64,000 bases of DNA from Colwellia sp. TT2012 (GTDB lineage Bacteria > Pseudomonadota > Gammaproteobacteria > Enterobacterales > Alteromonadaceae). Below, one piece after another: positions 12,924 to 22,141 of the stretch. The notes under the pieces are model-generated. The model was not told the DNA's origin, ran no database searches, and worked only from the letters and a program-made list of their open reading frames with translations. The position numbers were made by a program, and so were the translations under genes. The stretch is taken from contig NZ_LJYX01000011.1 in assembly GCF_001440345.1 (NCBI RefSeq), positions 1-64,000 of the forward strand, given 5' to 3'. Each line of letters starts with the position of its first letter. Within the stretch, counting starts at the first letter, position 1.

Positions 12924-13571
12924 TTAAATAAATACTAATTTACCAAAGTGCTCAGGTCGATGATAATCCGGCTCTGGCACATCGATATTATGCCATACCG
13001 CGTATTGTGGCTCAGTCCTGCCGCCACATCGGTAGAAGTTGCCAAACCATTTATCTTTATTCACTTTTTCGCCAGTGAGTTGCTCGATAGCGGTAAAGGG
13101 CAGGGCAATATCAACCGTCCATTCATTATCGTGGTCAGTTTCGAATTTTACCGGACTAGTAATACTTGTGTTACGTTGTATTAAGCTGGCCGCTTCGAGG
13201 CTGATAAATTGACGTTTATCCCGGCCAGTGCCGTAAGCTAGGTGCAGCGTGCCACAACAATTAACTTCTAAATTGACATAACTGCTGCCCAATACACCCG
13301 AAGGGCTAAAGAAGAATTCCACACAAGAATCTTGACAAACTAACATATGATTGAGTTCAGTTTGCTTGGCATAGCTGTAGTTGTCTTGGGCGATAATTTG
13401 TATAAATAAGGTATCGTTATTGGCGCTTAGCTTTATTTGTGTATCTTGTTTAGCACCGGCTTGATACCAGGGGTAGGTGTCAATGGTTAGGGCATCTATT
13501 GCTTGCCAATCGGGGCTGAAACTAGTTGCGTTGTTACTTGTCGCTATTTTCTTAATAGTATATTGGCTCAT
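12924..13571 (-). CDS. Carbohydrate-binding family 9-like protein
   Basis: This 215-residue protein resembles the CBM9-like family: TIDTYPWYQAGAKQDTQIKL near residue 30, a middle segment CVEFFFSPSGVLGSSYVNLEVNCCGTLHLAYG with the ExN motif, and the C-terminal GNFYRCGGRTEPQYAVWHN. No signal peptide is seen, so it may be cytoplasmic. Such stand-alone modules have the beta-sandwich fold of xylanase CBM9 domains, but the ligand is unknown. It lies 36 bp downstream of trmO on the same strand and may share its transcript. AAAGAGAC precedes the start. Confidence 0.75.
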   Translation of the reverse strand: MSQYTIKKIATSNNATSFSPDWQAIDALTIDTYPWYQAGAKQDTQIKLSANNDTLFIQIIAQDNYSYAKQTELNHMLVCQDSCVEFFFSPSGVLGSSYVNLEVNCCGTLHLAYGTGRDKRQFISLEAASLIQRNTSITSPVKFETDHDNEWTVDIALPFTAIEQLTGEKVNKDKWFGNFYRCGGRTEPQYAVWHNIDVPEPDYHRPEHFGKLVFI

Positions 13572-13607
13572 GGCTGTCTCTTTAAAGTAAGTCTTTAAGT
13601 TAACTCT

Positions 13608-14381
13608 TTACCTTAGCTTACTTATTTTCTGGTTTTTAGTAATGTTTAACACTAATACGGTATGCAAAGCGGTTAATTGCCATTGGATGTTTAAATCATA
13701 CAAACTCATGCCATAAACTTTATCATCAGTTTTACCTTGTTTATAGGCAGGTCGGGGATCTTGTGCCAGCACTTGTTCGATCAATAAGGCTAACTCACTA
13801 TACTTTTCTTCAGGTCTTGCTTGGTATTGTGCAAGATCAGCTCGTGATTGCTCACTAAATACCACGCTTAAGCCGGCATCAGGGGGCTGCTGGGCAAAAC
13901 CAGCGTTGGCATCAATAATCGCATCGGAATAAGGTAAATAAGGCTTTATATCAATAATAGGTGTGCCGTTAAGTAAATCTAAGCCTGAAATATGTAAAAT
14001 GGTTTGTTTGTTGTCAACGGTGACTTTATCCAGTTTCACTACCGACATGCCGATAGGGTTTGGCCTAAAGGTAGAGCGAGTTGCTAAAACACCCGTTTTT
14101 TTGTTGCCGCCAAGGCGCGGTGGTCGAACCAATGGTTTCCAACCTTGTGCTTGCGTACCATGAAAAACAAATAGCAGCCATAAATGACTAAATTGCTCAA
14201 TATCTCGGACTAATTCACTATTATTGGCAGCTCCAAGGAGTACAACCTTGCCTTTTGCCGCACTCACTAAGTTTGGCTGACGTGGTATGGCAAATTTTTC
14301 TTGATAAGGTGATTCTATTGTCGCTATGGCCTCAAATTTAAAGCTTTGTACTTGATGAGTGCTATCACACGTTTTTGACAT
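13608..14381 (-). CDS. trmO: tRNA (N6-threonylcarbamoyladenosine(37)-N6)-methyltransferase TrmO
   Basis: TrmO methylates the t6A37 base of threonine tRNAs using S-adenosylmethionine. This 257-residue protein has the TsaA/TrmO domain: AIATIESPYQEKFAIPRQP (about 18-36), FSHLWLLFVFH (65-75), RPPRLGGNKKTGVLATRSTFRPNPIGMSVV (about 88-117) and LDLLNGTPIIDIKPYLPYSD (about 134-153), all hallmark segments. It starts 1 bp after the rcsF stop codon, so the two are translationally coupled. The rcsF-trmO neighbourhood is also seen in Escherichia coli. It is slightly longer than the roughly 235-residue E. coli protein. Confidence 0.95.
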   Translation of the reverse strand: MSKTCDSTHQVQSFKFEAIATIESPYQEKFAIPRQPNLVSAAKGKVVLLGAANNSELVRDIEQFSHLWLLFVFHGTQAQGWKPLVRPPRLGGNKKTGVLATRSTFRPNPIGMSVVKLDKVTVDNKQTILHISGLDLLNGTPIIDIKPYLPYSDAIIDANAGFAQQPPDAGLSVVFSEQSRADLAQYQARPEEKYSELALLIEQVLAQDPRPAYKQGKTDDKVYGMSLYDLNIQWQLTALHTVLVLNITKNQKISKLR

Positions 14382-14382
14382 T

Positions 14383-14814
14383 TTATTGCTCCATTTCCTT
14401 ATAAGGAGCGCCTAGTCGATAGGATTTACCGTAACAAACCACTTGCGCGATACAGTGCTTAGTTTCTATATCGACACAGCTGGTGAAAATAACAGCGTTT
14501 GCTTGTTGTAAAAAAGCGGCTTGTCTTGCTTGTGTTCGAGCATTAATGGCATCAGGTGGCGCTAGATGCGACTTCTTTTGACAATCATCACCTTCAACTA
14601 GGCCAATATATTGAAAGGCGGAGTTAAACTCACTTTCATCCTTAAAAATTTTAACTTTACTGGCACTAAAGTATTGCTCGGCATTGTCAGGTGTAACATT
14701 ACTTTCAAAAGTGTAGTTACCACTACAACTGGCCAGCAATGGTAGTGTGATTAAAAGAGAGAACATCTTTTTAGAGGGTATTTTAGGTATGTGTGTAGTT
14801 ATTTTCTTAGTCAT
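14383..14814 (-). CDS. rcsF: Rcs stress-sensing outer-membrane lipoprotein RcsF
   Basis: RcsF senses envelope damage and activates the Rcs phosphorelay in enterobacteria. This 143-residue protein has a lipobox (LLASC, about residues 26-30) after a basic, hydrophobic signal. The C-terminal domain has SKVKIFKDESEFNSAFQYIG, a cysteine in GDDCQKK, ARTQARQAAFLQQANAVIF and two further cysteines in TSCVDIETKHCIAQVVCYG, fitting the disulfides of RcsF. No rcsC or rcsB is in this window, so whether a full Rcs pathway exists cannot be judged. Position next to trmO supports the call. Confidence 0.88.
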   Translation of the reverse strand: MTKKITTHIPKIPSKKMFSLLITLPLLASCSGNYTFESNVTPDNAEQYFSASKVKIFKDESEFNSAFQYIGLVEGDDCQKKSHLAPPDAINARTQARQAAFLQQANAVIFTSCVDIETKHCIAQVVCYGKSYRLGAPYKEMEQ

Positions 14815-14899
14815 GGCTACTTTCCTTGCTATCGCTCCAATTGCCGATGAAAATTTTCAAGGCATGGTTTAAAGTCATTATGCTGTCTGACAAAAAAGA

Positions 14900-14926
14900 A
14901 AAGGTATCATTATTATTGATACCTTT
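14900..14926 (-). terminator. Rho-independent terminator of metG
   Basis: AAAGGTATCA and TGATACCTTT form a perfect 10-bp stem over a 7-base loop. On the minus strand it is followed by TTCTTTTTTG, a U-rich tail, 40 bp after the metG stop. Confidence 0.85.
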
Positions 14927-14965
14927 GCTAATCGTTCACGCTGAGGGGTTAAATAACGGCTTGCG

Positions 14966-17098
14966 TTATTTAACCCGCATACCCGCTTTAGCACCATCAT
15001 CTGGATTTAATATCCATAGGTCTTTACCGCCGGGACCTGCAGCGAGCACCATGCCTTCAGACATGCCAAAGCGCATTTTACGTGGCGCTAAGTTGGCGAC
15101 CATGACCGTATGTTTACCAATAAGGTCTTCCGGTTGATAAGCTGATTTAATGCCGGCAAAAACTTGACGAGTTTCACAGCCCTCTTCATTTTCATCACCA
15201 AGCGCTAGGGTTAATTTAAGTAATTTATCGGCTTTATCAACATGCTCAGCATTGATGATTTTGACAATGCGTAAATCAATTTTGGCAAAGTCCTCAAACT
15301 GAATTTCTTCAGAGAGTGGGTCAGCAGCTAACGGATCAGCTAAAGCAGTACTATTATCAACAACTTTAGCTGGCTTGGCTTTCTTCGGTTTTTTCTTTTC
15401 ATCTTTCGGCGCTAAGCTGTCTTTTGATGCTTCAGTCATGGCATTGACTTTATCCATATCAACACGTTGTAATAACGCTTTAAATTTATTAATTTTATGA
15501 TCGGTTAATAAAGTTTTATGGCCTTCCCACGTTAGTTCATCATTTAAGAAAGCAGCGGTACTATCGGCAAGTACTGGCAATACCGGTTTTAAGTAAATCA
15601 TGAGCGTGCGGAACATATTAATGCCCAGCGAGCAAATATCTTGTACTTCTTGTTGCTTACTGTCGTCTTTAATTAACTGCCATGGTTCTTTTATGGCGAT
15701 ATATTCATTCACTTTATCCGCTAGCGCCATGATTTCGCGCATACCACGACTAAATTCACGTGACTCATAATGGGCGGCAATACTATCACCCGCTGCCATT
15801 ACTTCATCGGCCAGTGCTTGATCATCAATGTTAGTTGATAACATGCCATCAAAGCGTTTATAAATAAAGCTGGCACAGCGTGAGGCGATATTAACCACTT
15901 TACCGACCAAGTCTGAATTAACCCGTTGAGCAAAATCTTCAAGGTTAAGATCTAAATCATCAATGCGATTGGTTAATTTAGCCGCGTAGTAATAACGTAA
16001 ATACTCTGGGTTTAAATGATCTAGGTAGGTACGACCTTTGATGAAAGTCCCTTTTGATTTAGACATTTTAGCGCCGTTAACGGTAACAAAACCATGAGCG
16101 AATACTGCCGTTGGTTTACGGTAACCAGCACCTTCAAGTACGGCCGGCCAAAATAAACTATGGAAATAAATGATATCTTTACCAATAAAGTGATAAAGCT
16201 CAGCATCAGAGTCTTCCTTCCAGAAGCTATCAAAATCTATGCTGCTATCTTTATTACATAAGTTTTTAAAACTGCCCATATAGCCAATCGGTGCGTCTAA
16301 CCACACATAGAAGAACTTGCCTGGTGCATTTGGAATTTCAAAACCAAAATAAGGTGCATCGCGACTGATATCCCACTGTCTTAAACCTTGATCGAACCAT
16401 TCGGATAATTTATTGGCCATTTCTTCTTGCAAAGCGCCAGAGCGAATCCACTCTTGTAACATGCCTTCAAAAGCGGGTAAGTCAAAGAAATAATGTTCAG
16501 AGTCTTTTAATATCGGTGTTGCGCCTGAAATAACCGAACGTGGGTTTAATACTTCGGTGGGTGAATAGGTAGCACCACAATTATCACAGCTATCACCGTT
16601 TTCATCTTCGCTTTTACATTTAGGGCAAGTGCCTTTAATAAAACGGTCTGGCAGGAACATGCCTTTTTCTGGATCATAAAGCTGAGAGATAGTACGGGTT
16701 TTAATATGGCCTTTAGCGTGTAATTTATTATAAATTTCATTGGCTAAGATTTTATTTTCTTCAGAATGGGTCGAGTGATAGTTATCAAAGCTGATATGAA
16801 AATCAGCAAAATCCGCCATATGCTCTTCACGTACGCCATTGATCATTTCTTCAGGGGTAATACCAAGCTCTTGTGCTTTAAGCATAATCGGTGTGCCGTG
16901 CGCATCATCCGCACAAACAAAATAGATTTCATGACCACGCATGCGTTGAAAGCGTACCCAAATATCCGTTTGAATATGTTCAAGTAAGTGGCCTAAATGA
17001 ATAGAACCGTTGGCATAGGGTAGGGCACAAGTAACTAAAATTTTACGTTTTTGTAGTGAAGAGTTTGCTGTAGCTTCAGATAAAGTAGTGTCAGACAT
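14966..17098 (-). CDS. metG: Methionyl-tRNA synthetase
   Basis: The enzyme charges tRNA-Met with methionine. Start ATG 17098 (MSDTTLSEA) gives 710 residues and a normal N-terminus; an upstream in-frame ATG at 17164 would add an unusual 22-residue extension. Visible features are the HLGH nucleotide-binding box at residues 34-37, the zinc knuckle [18 protein letters not shown] near residue 145, KMSKS near residue 335, and a C-terminal EMAP/tRNA-binding OB domain ([20 protein letters not shown] onward) after a lysine-rich linker. It is close to the E. coli enzyme (677 residues) in length. It is divergent from mrp, a common gammaproteobacterial arrangement. Confidence 0.97.
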   Translation of the reverse strand: MSDTTLSEATANSSLQKRKILVTCALPYANGSIHLGHLLEHIQTDIWVRFQRMRGHEIYFVCADDAHGTPIMLKAQELGITPEEMINGVREEHMADFADFHISFDNYHSTHSEENKILANEIYNKLHAKGHIKTRTISQLYDPEKGMFLPDRFIKGTCPKCKSEDENGDSCDNCGATYSPTEVLNPRSVISGATPILKDSEHYFFDLPAFEGMLQEWIRSGALQEEMANKLSEWFDQGLRQWDISRDAPYFGFEIPNAPGKFFYVWLDAPIGYMGSFKNLCNKDSSIDFDSFWKEDSDAELYHFIGKDIIYFHSLFWPAVLEGAGYRKPTAVFAHGFVTVNGAKMSKSKGTFIKGRTYLDHLNPEYLRYYYAAKLTNRIDDLDLNLEDFAQRVNSDLVGKVVNIASRCASFIYKRFDGMLSTNIDDQALADEVMAAGDSIAAHYESREFSRGMREIMALADKVNEYIAIKEPWQLIKDDSKQQEVQDICSLGINMFRTLMIYLKPVLPVLADSTAAFLNDELTWEGHKTLLTDHKINKFKALLQRVDMDKVNAMTEASKDSLAPKDEKKKPKKAKPAKVVDNSTALADPLAADPLSEEIQFEDFAKIDLRIVKIINAEHVDKADKLLKLTLALGDENEEGCETRQVFAGIKSAYQPEDLIGKHTVMVANLAPRKMRFGMSEGMVLAAGPGGKDLWILNPDDGAKAGMRVK

Positions 17099-17217
17099 GA
17101 AAAATAGTTGTTTTTTGATGGTAATAATGTCGGCAATAGTACAGAATTTAGTAATGATTTTCATTAGTTGAATGCAACTAATTTCGTAATTTCTCTTATT
17201 AAGGTCTGCAAGTCACT

Positions 17218-18417
17218 ATGTTTAGTAAAAAGTTTGGTAAATTTTTCTCGAAACTAACCGCAAAAACGGACGTAAAATCAAAAGACGAAACACTTAACGC
17301 GATTGAGATAGAACAACTGATTAAAGAGTCCTTAACGCATTATATTTCTGATAACTTTCCACAAGGTGTGCTCTCGGTTTGTCTACAGTTTAGCGTTACT
17401 CAAAGTCAAAAGCCGAAGCATAAAAATATTATCATCGAGCTCATCATGCCCTTTGTCTGCCAAGGTGAGTTAGATCTAATCGCACAATCGTTAAGTGATA
17501 ATTTGGCTCGCGCAGTGACGGTTAAGGTAGAATTAGCGATAAAGCCTGTGCGCCAATTTTCTCTGGGTACCGATAAAAACAAAGCCGAGCAAGGCCACAC
17601 GTCACAAGGTAACATTGCCAATATTATTGCCATCGCATCAGGCAAGGGTGGGGTAGGGAAATCGACCACTACGGTTAATCTTGCTTATGCCTTAATGGCC
17701 GAAGGCGCCAAGGTGGGCATTTTAGATGCTGATATATACGGCCCGTCAATACCCACTATGCTTGGCCTTAAAAATGAAAAACCTACCTCGAGTGATGGCA
17801 AACTTATGATGCCACTTAATGCCAATGGCATAAGTGCCATGTCGATTGGTTTTTTAGTCGATGAGGCTGATGCCACCGTTTGGCGTGGCCCAATGGCCAG
17901 CACTGCGTTTAATCAGCTATTGAATGAAACCGATTGGCCAGAGCTTGATTACTTATTAATTGATATGCCACCAGGTACTGGGGATATTCAATTAACGCTA
18001 GCGCAAAAAGTGCCGGTAGCCGCTGCGGTGATAGTGACAACACCACAAGATATAGCCTTAATTGATGCGGTAAAAGGCATTGCCATGTTTGATAAGGTTA
18101 AAGTACCGGTATTAGGCATTATTGAGAACATGAGCTACCACATCTGTGAACACTGCGGTCATCAAAGTTATATTTTTGGTGAAGCCGGTGCTGAGCAGAT
18201 GGCAAAAGATCAGCAAAGCAAATTATTAGGGCAAATACCTTTAGATATTGCCATTCGACAGGACGCTGATTTTGGTGAATCAGACGTTTTTGAACATAGC
18301 ACGGGTGAAATCGCCAGTTATTACCGTAAAATAGCGCGTAATATTTCGGCGCAGTTATTTTTACAGTGTGATAATGCCAGCCCATTAACCGCAACAGTAA
18401 CCACAAAAGCAATATAA
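17218..18417 (+). CDS. mrp: Iron-sulfur cluster carrier protein Mrp/ApbC
   Basis: Mrp is a P-loop ATPase of the MinD/Mrp family that carries iron-sulfur clusters to target proteins in the cytoplasm. The 399-residue protein has an N-terminal DUF59-like domain (about 20-110), the deviant Walker A GKGGVGKSTTTVNLA near residue 142, DADIYGPSIPTMLG, DMPPGTGDIQLTLAQ, and the cluster-binding CEHCGH (CxxC) near residue 306. The gene is divergent from metG, with 119 bp between the start codons, and is followed 32 bp later by dcd. Confidence 0.95.
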   Translation: MFSKKFGKFFSKLTAKTDVKSKDETLNAIEIEQLIKESLTHYISDNFPQGVLSVCLQFSVTQSQKPKHKNIIIELIMPFVCQGELDLIAQSLSDNLARAVTVKVELAIKPVRQFSLGTDKNKAEQGHTSQGNIANIIAIASGKGGVGKSTTTVNLAYALMAEGAKVGILDADIYGPSIPTMLGLKNEKPTSSDGKLMMPLNANGISAMSIGFLVDEADATVWRGPMASTAFNQLLNETDWPELDYLLIDMPPGTGDIQLTLAQKVPVAAAVIVTTPQDIALIDAVKGIAMFDKVKVPVLGIIENMSYHICEHCGHQSYIFGEAGAEQMAKDQQSKLLGQIPLDIAIRQDADFGESDVFEHSTGEIASYYRKIARNISAQLFLQCDNASPLTATVTTKAI

Positions 18418-18449
18418 GCTTCAGTGTAATAAGGTAAATAAAAGCCATT

Positions 18450-19040
18450 ATGAGATTAAGTGATAAAGATATAGAACAATGCCTTGATGAGGGAAAAATC
18501 ATTATTGAGCCAAGACCTGACCCTTCGATGATCTCTGGCGTCAGTGTTGATATTCGCTTAGGCAATGAATTTAGAGTTTTTCAAGATCATACCGCGCCTT
18601 ATATTGATTTGAGTGCACCAAAAGCCGAAGTGCAAAAAGCGCTGGACGCGGTTATGAGTGATGAAATTTATATTGCCGATGGCGATGCGTTCTTTTTACA
18701 CCCTGGTGAGTTGGCCTTAGCCGTGACTTATGAATCAGTAACCCTACCGGATAATATTGTTGGTTGGCTGGACGGTCGTTCATCATTAGCACGTTTAGGG
18801 CTGATGGTGCACGTGACAGCGCATCGCATCGATCCCGGTTGGTCTGGTCAAATCGTGCTAGAGTTTTATAACAGTGGTAAATTACCGCTAGCGTTGCGCC
18901 CAAAAATGACGATAGCCGCATTAAACTTTGAGACCATGTCATCCAGTGCTGCCCGTCCCTATAACAAACGTACAGATGCAAAATATAAAAACCAAAAAGG
19001 AGCTGTGGCCAGCCGTATCAGTGAAGATGATGTCGTTTAG
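18450..19040 (+). CDS. dcd: dCTP deaminase
   Basis: Dcd converts dCTP to dUTP, the main source of dUMP for thymidylate synthesis in enterobacteria. The 196-residue length is typical. Characteristic segments are [17 protein letters not shown] (about 28-44), the active-site region [33 protein letters not shown] (about 107-139, with the catalytic Arg, Ser and Glu), and the C-terminal [13 protein letters not shown]. It probably shares a transcript with mrp. Confidence 0.96.
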   Translation: MRLSDKDIEQCLDEGKIIIEPRPDPSMISGVSVDIRLGNEFRVFQDHTAPYIDLSAPKAEVQKALDAVMSDEIYIADGDAFFLHPGELALAVTYESVTLPDNIVGWLDGRSSLARLGLMVHVTAHRIDPGWSGQIVLEFYNSGKLPLALRPKMTIAALNFETMSSSAARPYNKRTDAKYKNQKGAVASRISEDDVV

Positions 19041-19076
19041 GGCGCTTAAAAGCACCTAAACGCCAGCATAAGAATA

Positions 19077-19107
19077 AGAAACAGCGAGTTATTAACTCTC
19101 TGTTTCT
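19077..19107. terminator. Bidirectional terminator between dcd and yvcK
   Basis: AGAAACAGCGAGTT and AACTCTCTGTTTCT pair with one mismatch over a 3-base loop. It lies between convergent genes and overlaps the last codons of the minus-strand yvcK gene. Confidence 0.65.
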
Positions 19108-20006
19108 ATTTTAGCCGCACTAGTAAATTGTTTTACGCATGTTTCTAGGGCGTGAATCAGCTTTTCATTGTCATGGTGATGGGCCACTTTATTGTGGGCT
19201 AAATCTTGGCAAATCACATTGACCTTGTCTGAATGTATACGCTCATCTTGACAAATGACACTGTCAATTGGCAAACAGCCAATATTATGTTCAATCCAGC
19301 TAAGTCTTTCATCTAAAGTTAATTTAGCGGCTGGGCTTTGCTCAGCGACTATATTATCAATAAAAACACAATGTCCTTTACGCTTATCTAATGCTTTGGC
19401 GATATCTCTGACTAACAGCGGTGGCACAATACTGGTCAAGAAGCTACCTGGGCCTAAAATGATCAGGTCGGCATTAGCAATGGCCTCAATACAGGGCGTA
19501 ACTGACTTAACTAAGGGTGCTAGCATTAAGTCTGTTGGCATTATAGGCATTTCATCAACAGAAAGCTCACCGAGACGACAGCGCCCCTCAGGATAGAAAG
19601 CCATTAAATCTGTTGGCGTTTCAGACATAGGTAATACTTGTGTTTTTACCCGCAAAATACGGCGCACTAATTTGATAGAGTCCATCGGGCTTGATTGTAC
19701 TTTACCTAGCCCGTACAGAATTAAGTTACCTAGGTTATGACCACCTAACTCATCATTACCGTCAAAGCGAAAATTGAATAGTTGACTACCAATAGAGTTA
19801 TCATCGACTAGCTCGGTTAAACAGTTACGTAAGTCACCCCAAGCAATAGTGCTACTTCTTTTTCTTAATCGGCCAGTTGAGCCGCCATTATCTGTGGTGG
19901 TGACAATCCCAGTGAGTTTATGGCCCATAAAGGATAGGGTGGATAGTACACGACCTAAACCGTGTCCGCCGCCAATAGCGACTATGTTAAGTTTTTTGAG
20001 CTGCAT
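19092..20006 (-). CDS. yvcK: YvcK/CofD-family protein (gluconeogenesis factor type)
   Basis: This 304-residue protein belongs to the YvcK/YbhK branch of the CofD-like superfamily, which binds UDP-sugars and is needed for growth on gluconeogenic carbon and for cell shape in Bacillus. Key segments are the N-terminal glycine loop IGGGHGLGRVLSTL (residues 11-24), TTTDNGGSTGRLRK (about 36-49), DLRNCL, the GNLILYGL region near residue 97, and NADLIILGPGSFLTSIVPPLLV near residue 178. Its role here is inferred from the family. The start ATG 20006 is followed upstream by a GGTATGG/CCATACC inverted repeat at 20021-20048. Confidence 0.88.
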   Translation of the reverse strand: MQLKKLNIVAIGGGHGLGRVLSTLSFMGHKLTGIVTTTDNGGSTGRLRKRSSTIAWGDLRNCLTELVDDNSIGSQLFNFRFDGNDELGGHNLGNLILYGLGKVQSSPMDSIKLVRRILRVKTQVLPMSETPTDLMAFYPEGRCRLGELSVDEMPIMPTDLMLAPLVKSVTPCIEAIANADLIILGPGSFLTSIVPPLLVRDIAKALDKRKGHCVFIDNIVAEQSPAAKLTLDERLSWIEHNIGCLPIDSVICQDERIHSDKVNVICQDLAHNKVAHHHDNEKLIHALETCVKQFTSAAKIETES

Positions 20007-20303
20007 ACGGTTTTCGTTATGGTATGGCTAAGTTATATAAACCATACCGCTAAATAACAAAAAAATAAAGTAACTAAAGCTAGGTTATATAATCTCTCTA
20101 TATCAGATGATGGCCTAGGGTGAACTAACTTGAAAAAGTAACGGCAGTAATGTTTAATACCGCTAAGGCTTTTTATGTGGTTAATAATTATACCGTCATT
20201 ACAGAGAGTTAGTTGAAATAAGGCAATAAATAAGCAGCTTGCTCATTATGCGATCAGTTTAGGCCTTTCTTACTAAATAAATGCTATTTTTTACAAATAA
20301 GTG

Positions 20304-20332
20304 TTGACAGTTTCTTAGCTGCTGCTCATAAT
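20304..20332 (+). promoter_or_regulatory. Sigma-70 promoter of the tRNA cluster
   Basis: TTGACA at 20304-20309 and CATAAT at 20327-20332 are 17 bp apart, followed by a GC-rich stretch (GCGCCTCG) like the discriminator of stringently controlled tRNA and rRNA promoters. It is about 90 bp upstream of the first tRNA. The rest of the gap 20007-20421 shows no gene. Confidence 0.75.
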
Positions 20333-20421
20333 GCGCCTCGTTTTCAGCAAGTGTTAGGTCCACTGGTTGAGAACATAATTTAATGGCTATTAGGCCAGTT
20401 ATTAAATTGCTCGAATATTTC

Positions 20422-20497
20422 GGGGCTATAGCTCAGCTGGGAGAGCGCTTCGCTGGCAGCGAAGAGGTCTGCGGTTCGATCCCGCATAGCTCCACCA
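20422..20497 (+). tRNA. tRNA-Ala (anticodon GGC)
   Basis: This 76-base sequence starts GGGGCTATAGCTCAGC and ends AGCTCCACCA with an encoded CCA. The anticodon arm is CTTCG-CTGGCAG-CGAAG, giving anticodon GGC, and the T loop is GGTTCGATCC. It is the first tRNA of the cluster. Confidence 0.96.
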
Positions 20498-20599
20498 TAT
20501 TAGGTTTTTTGTTAAGGTTAACTCTCGAGTTATCACTAGCAAAAAATAGATAGTTTAATTGGTTTGTTAATATTATTTATAATGTAAACACTAATTTAT

Positions 20600-20675
20600 G
20601 TCCCTATCGTCTAGAGGCCTAGGACACTGCCCTTTCACGGCGGTAACAGGGGTTCGAATCCCCTTAGGGATACCA
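20600..20675 (+). tRNA. tRNA-Glu (anticodon TTC), copy 1
   Basis: This 76-base sequence starts GTCCCTATCGTCTAG, has the anticodon loop CTTTCAC (anticodon TTC), the T loop GGTTCGAATC and an encoded CCA end. It is identical to the four later copies as far as I can see. Its upstream spacer differs from those of copies 2-4. Confidence 0.96.
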
Positions 20676-20805
20676 CTATTTTCTTTATCTCTTGGTTTGT
20701 TATATAAATCAAGGGTAAAGGCAATTAAGTTTGCTTACACTTATAAAACATTAAGCGTTGTTCTGAAATAGCAGCACGAAGTATACTTCGCAAAGCTAGT
20801 TCTTT

Positions 20806-20881
20806 GTCCCTATCGTCTAGAGGCCTAGGACACTGCCCTTTCACGGCGGTAACAGGGGTTCGAATCCCCTTAGGGATACCA
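20806..20881 (+). tRNA. tRNA-Glu (anticodon TTC), copy 2
   Basis: This is the same 76-base tRNA as copy 1. It is the first of three copies in near-identical 199-bp tandem units; its leader reads GAAGTATACTTCGCAAAG where the next two read GAAGTTTACTTCGGGAAG. Confidence 0.96.
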
Positions 20882-21004
20882 CTTTTATTCATAGCTGTTA
20901 AAGGCATGATGAAAGAGAGCATAAATAAGTTGCTTACACTTATAAAACATTAAGCGTTGTTCTGAAATAGCAGCACGAAGTTTACTTCGGGAAGCTAGTT
21001 CTTT

Positions 21005-21080
21005 GTCCCTATCGTCTAGAGGCCTAGGACACTGCCCTTTCACGGCGGTAACAGGGGTTCGAATCCCCTTAGGGATACCA
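21005..21080 (+). tRNA. tRNA-Glu (anticodon TTC), copy 3
   Basis: This is an identical 76-base tRNA exactly 199 bp after copy 2, with the same flanking spacer. Confidence 0.96.
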
Positions 21081-21203
21081 CTTTTATTCATAGCTGTTAA
21101 AGGCATGATGAAAGAGAGCATAAATAAGTTGCTTACACTTATAAAACATTAAGCGTTGTTCTGAAATAGCAGCACGAAGTTTACTTCGGGAAGCTAGTTC
21201 TTT

Positions 21204-21279
21204 GTCCCTATCGTCTAGAGGCCTAGGACACTGCCCTTTCACGGCGGTAACAGGGGTTCGAATCCCCTTAGGGATACCA
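21204..21279 (+). tRNA. tRNA-Glu (anticodon TTC), copy 4
   Basis: This is an identical 76-base tRNA exactly 199 bp after copy 3. The sequence after it (ATACCTGATAAAGGCGTG) is slightly diverged from the spacer after copies 2 and 3, marking the end of the tandem units. Confidence 0.96.
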
Positions 21280-21519
21280 CTTTTATTCATACCTGATAAA
21301 GGCGTGATGAAAGAGAGCATGCAGTTATCTTATTACTGTGAGTCTTGTTTATATAAGGCACTTTAAATAAGAATTTAGAGTTTTAGTTTTTCCAATTTTA
21401 CTTCTATGATAAAAGTTCTATTATTGAAGTCTTGGTCTAATTAACTCAGCGGAGAAATCTGCTAGATAGTTTGAAATTATTTTTTATTACTCGTAAAAGT
21501 AATAGTTAAATAAATCATT

Positions 21520-21595
21520 GTCCCTATCGTCTAGAGGCCTAGGACACTGCCCTTTCACGGCGGTAACAGGGGTTCGAATCCCCTTAGGGATACCA
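21520..21595 (+). tRNA. tRNA-Glu (anticodon TTC), copy 5
   Basis: This is an identical 76-base tRNA with an unrelated 240-bp spacer upstream. It is the last tRNA before the cluster terminator. Confidence 0.96.
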
Positions 21596-21639
21596 CTTCC
21601 TTTTAATGTACTAAAAGAACAGTGAACTATATGAGAAAA

Positions 21640-21676
21640 CCCACGCAATATGTAAATATTGCGTGGGTTTTTTTTT
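21640..21676 (+). terminator. Strong rho-independent terminator of the tRNA cluster
   Basis: CCCACGCAATAT and ATATTGCGTGGG form a perfect 12-bp stem over GTAA, followed by nine T residues. Confidence 0.93.
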
Positions 21677-22001
21677 GCTTAAAATTTAGTAATTGATCGC
21701 AGCTTGTCGTTGTCGTCAATGTCAAAAATTATCAACCAATGCTTTTAGCATTACCGGAGAGGTTAAAATTACAGATATTGAATTTACCGGTAAAAGGTAA
21801 GAGTGGCGCCGTTTAGCGGATAATAGTAATACTAACGGGGCAACGTTCTGCCCGTTGTGTTAATCGTATCTATCATTTTAACCTGTAGGAGCCTGATACC
21901 ATCAAGCTAAAACCAGCCCTTTGGGAGCATTTTGAGGTATTCCTCATTTTTAGCTCATCTTCGCTCATAAAAGTTTACAGTTAAGTACAACTTAATAGTA
22001 A

Positions 22002-22102
22002 AATTGTCGACAATTATACTTTAGTCTACTTGAATGTTCCGCCATTTGAGATAGTATTGATTGATATTATGAAGTTTGTCGACAATGGTTACGTTTCGAC
22101 AA
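22002..22102 (+). promoter_or_regulatory. GntR-type operator sites upstream of the propionate operon
   Basis: A perfect palindrome AATTGTCGACAATT lies at 22002-22015, a second TTGTCGACAA at 22076-22085, and a weaker third copy GTTTCGACAA at 22093-22102, just ahead of the GntR gene. FadR-subfamily GntR regulators bind short palindromes of this kind, so autoregulation and control of the prp genes is likely. The rest of 21677-22141 has no gene. Confidence 0.7.
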
Positions 22103-22141
22103 TATATCTTAGCTATTATACCTAGGCTTTAAAGACAGATT

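Larger units (their letters stand above)
20725..21319 (+). repeat. Tandem units of about 199 bp around tRNA-Glu copies 2 to 4
   Basis: Each unit holds a spacer (TTGCTTACACTTATAAAAC, AAGCGTTGTTCTGAAATAGC, a GAAG-TTTA-CTTC hairpin) and one tRNA-Glu followed by TTTTATTCATAGCTG. Units 2 and 3 are virtually identical over their whole length. The high identity of non-coding spacers points to recent unequal recombination. Confidence 0.88.

Noticed and set aside
12924..13571. Membership of the CBM9-like gene in the cassette array
   Set aside because: It is on the opposite strand, lies beyond the last degenerate attC and is closely spaced after trmO, so it belongs to the chromosomal backbone.
16021..16987. 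Several frames of 60-75 codons within metG in other frames
   Set aside because: They are shadows of the synthetase gene without ribosome sites or protein features.
20725..21320. Three overlapping minus-strand frames with the same repeated protein sequence
   Set aside because: They are read across tRNA-Glu genes and their tandem spacers; the repetition comes from the 199-bp units, not from a protein family.
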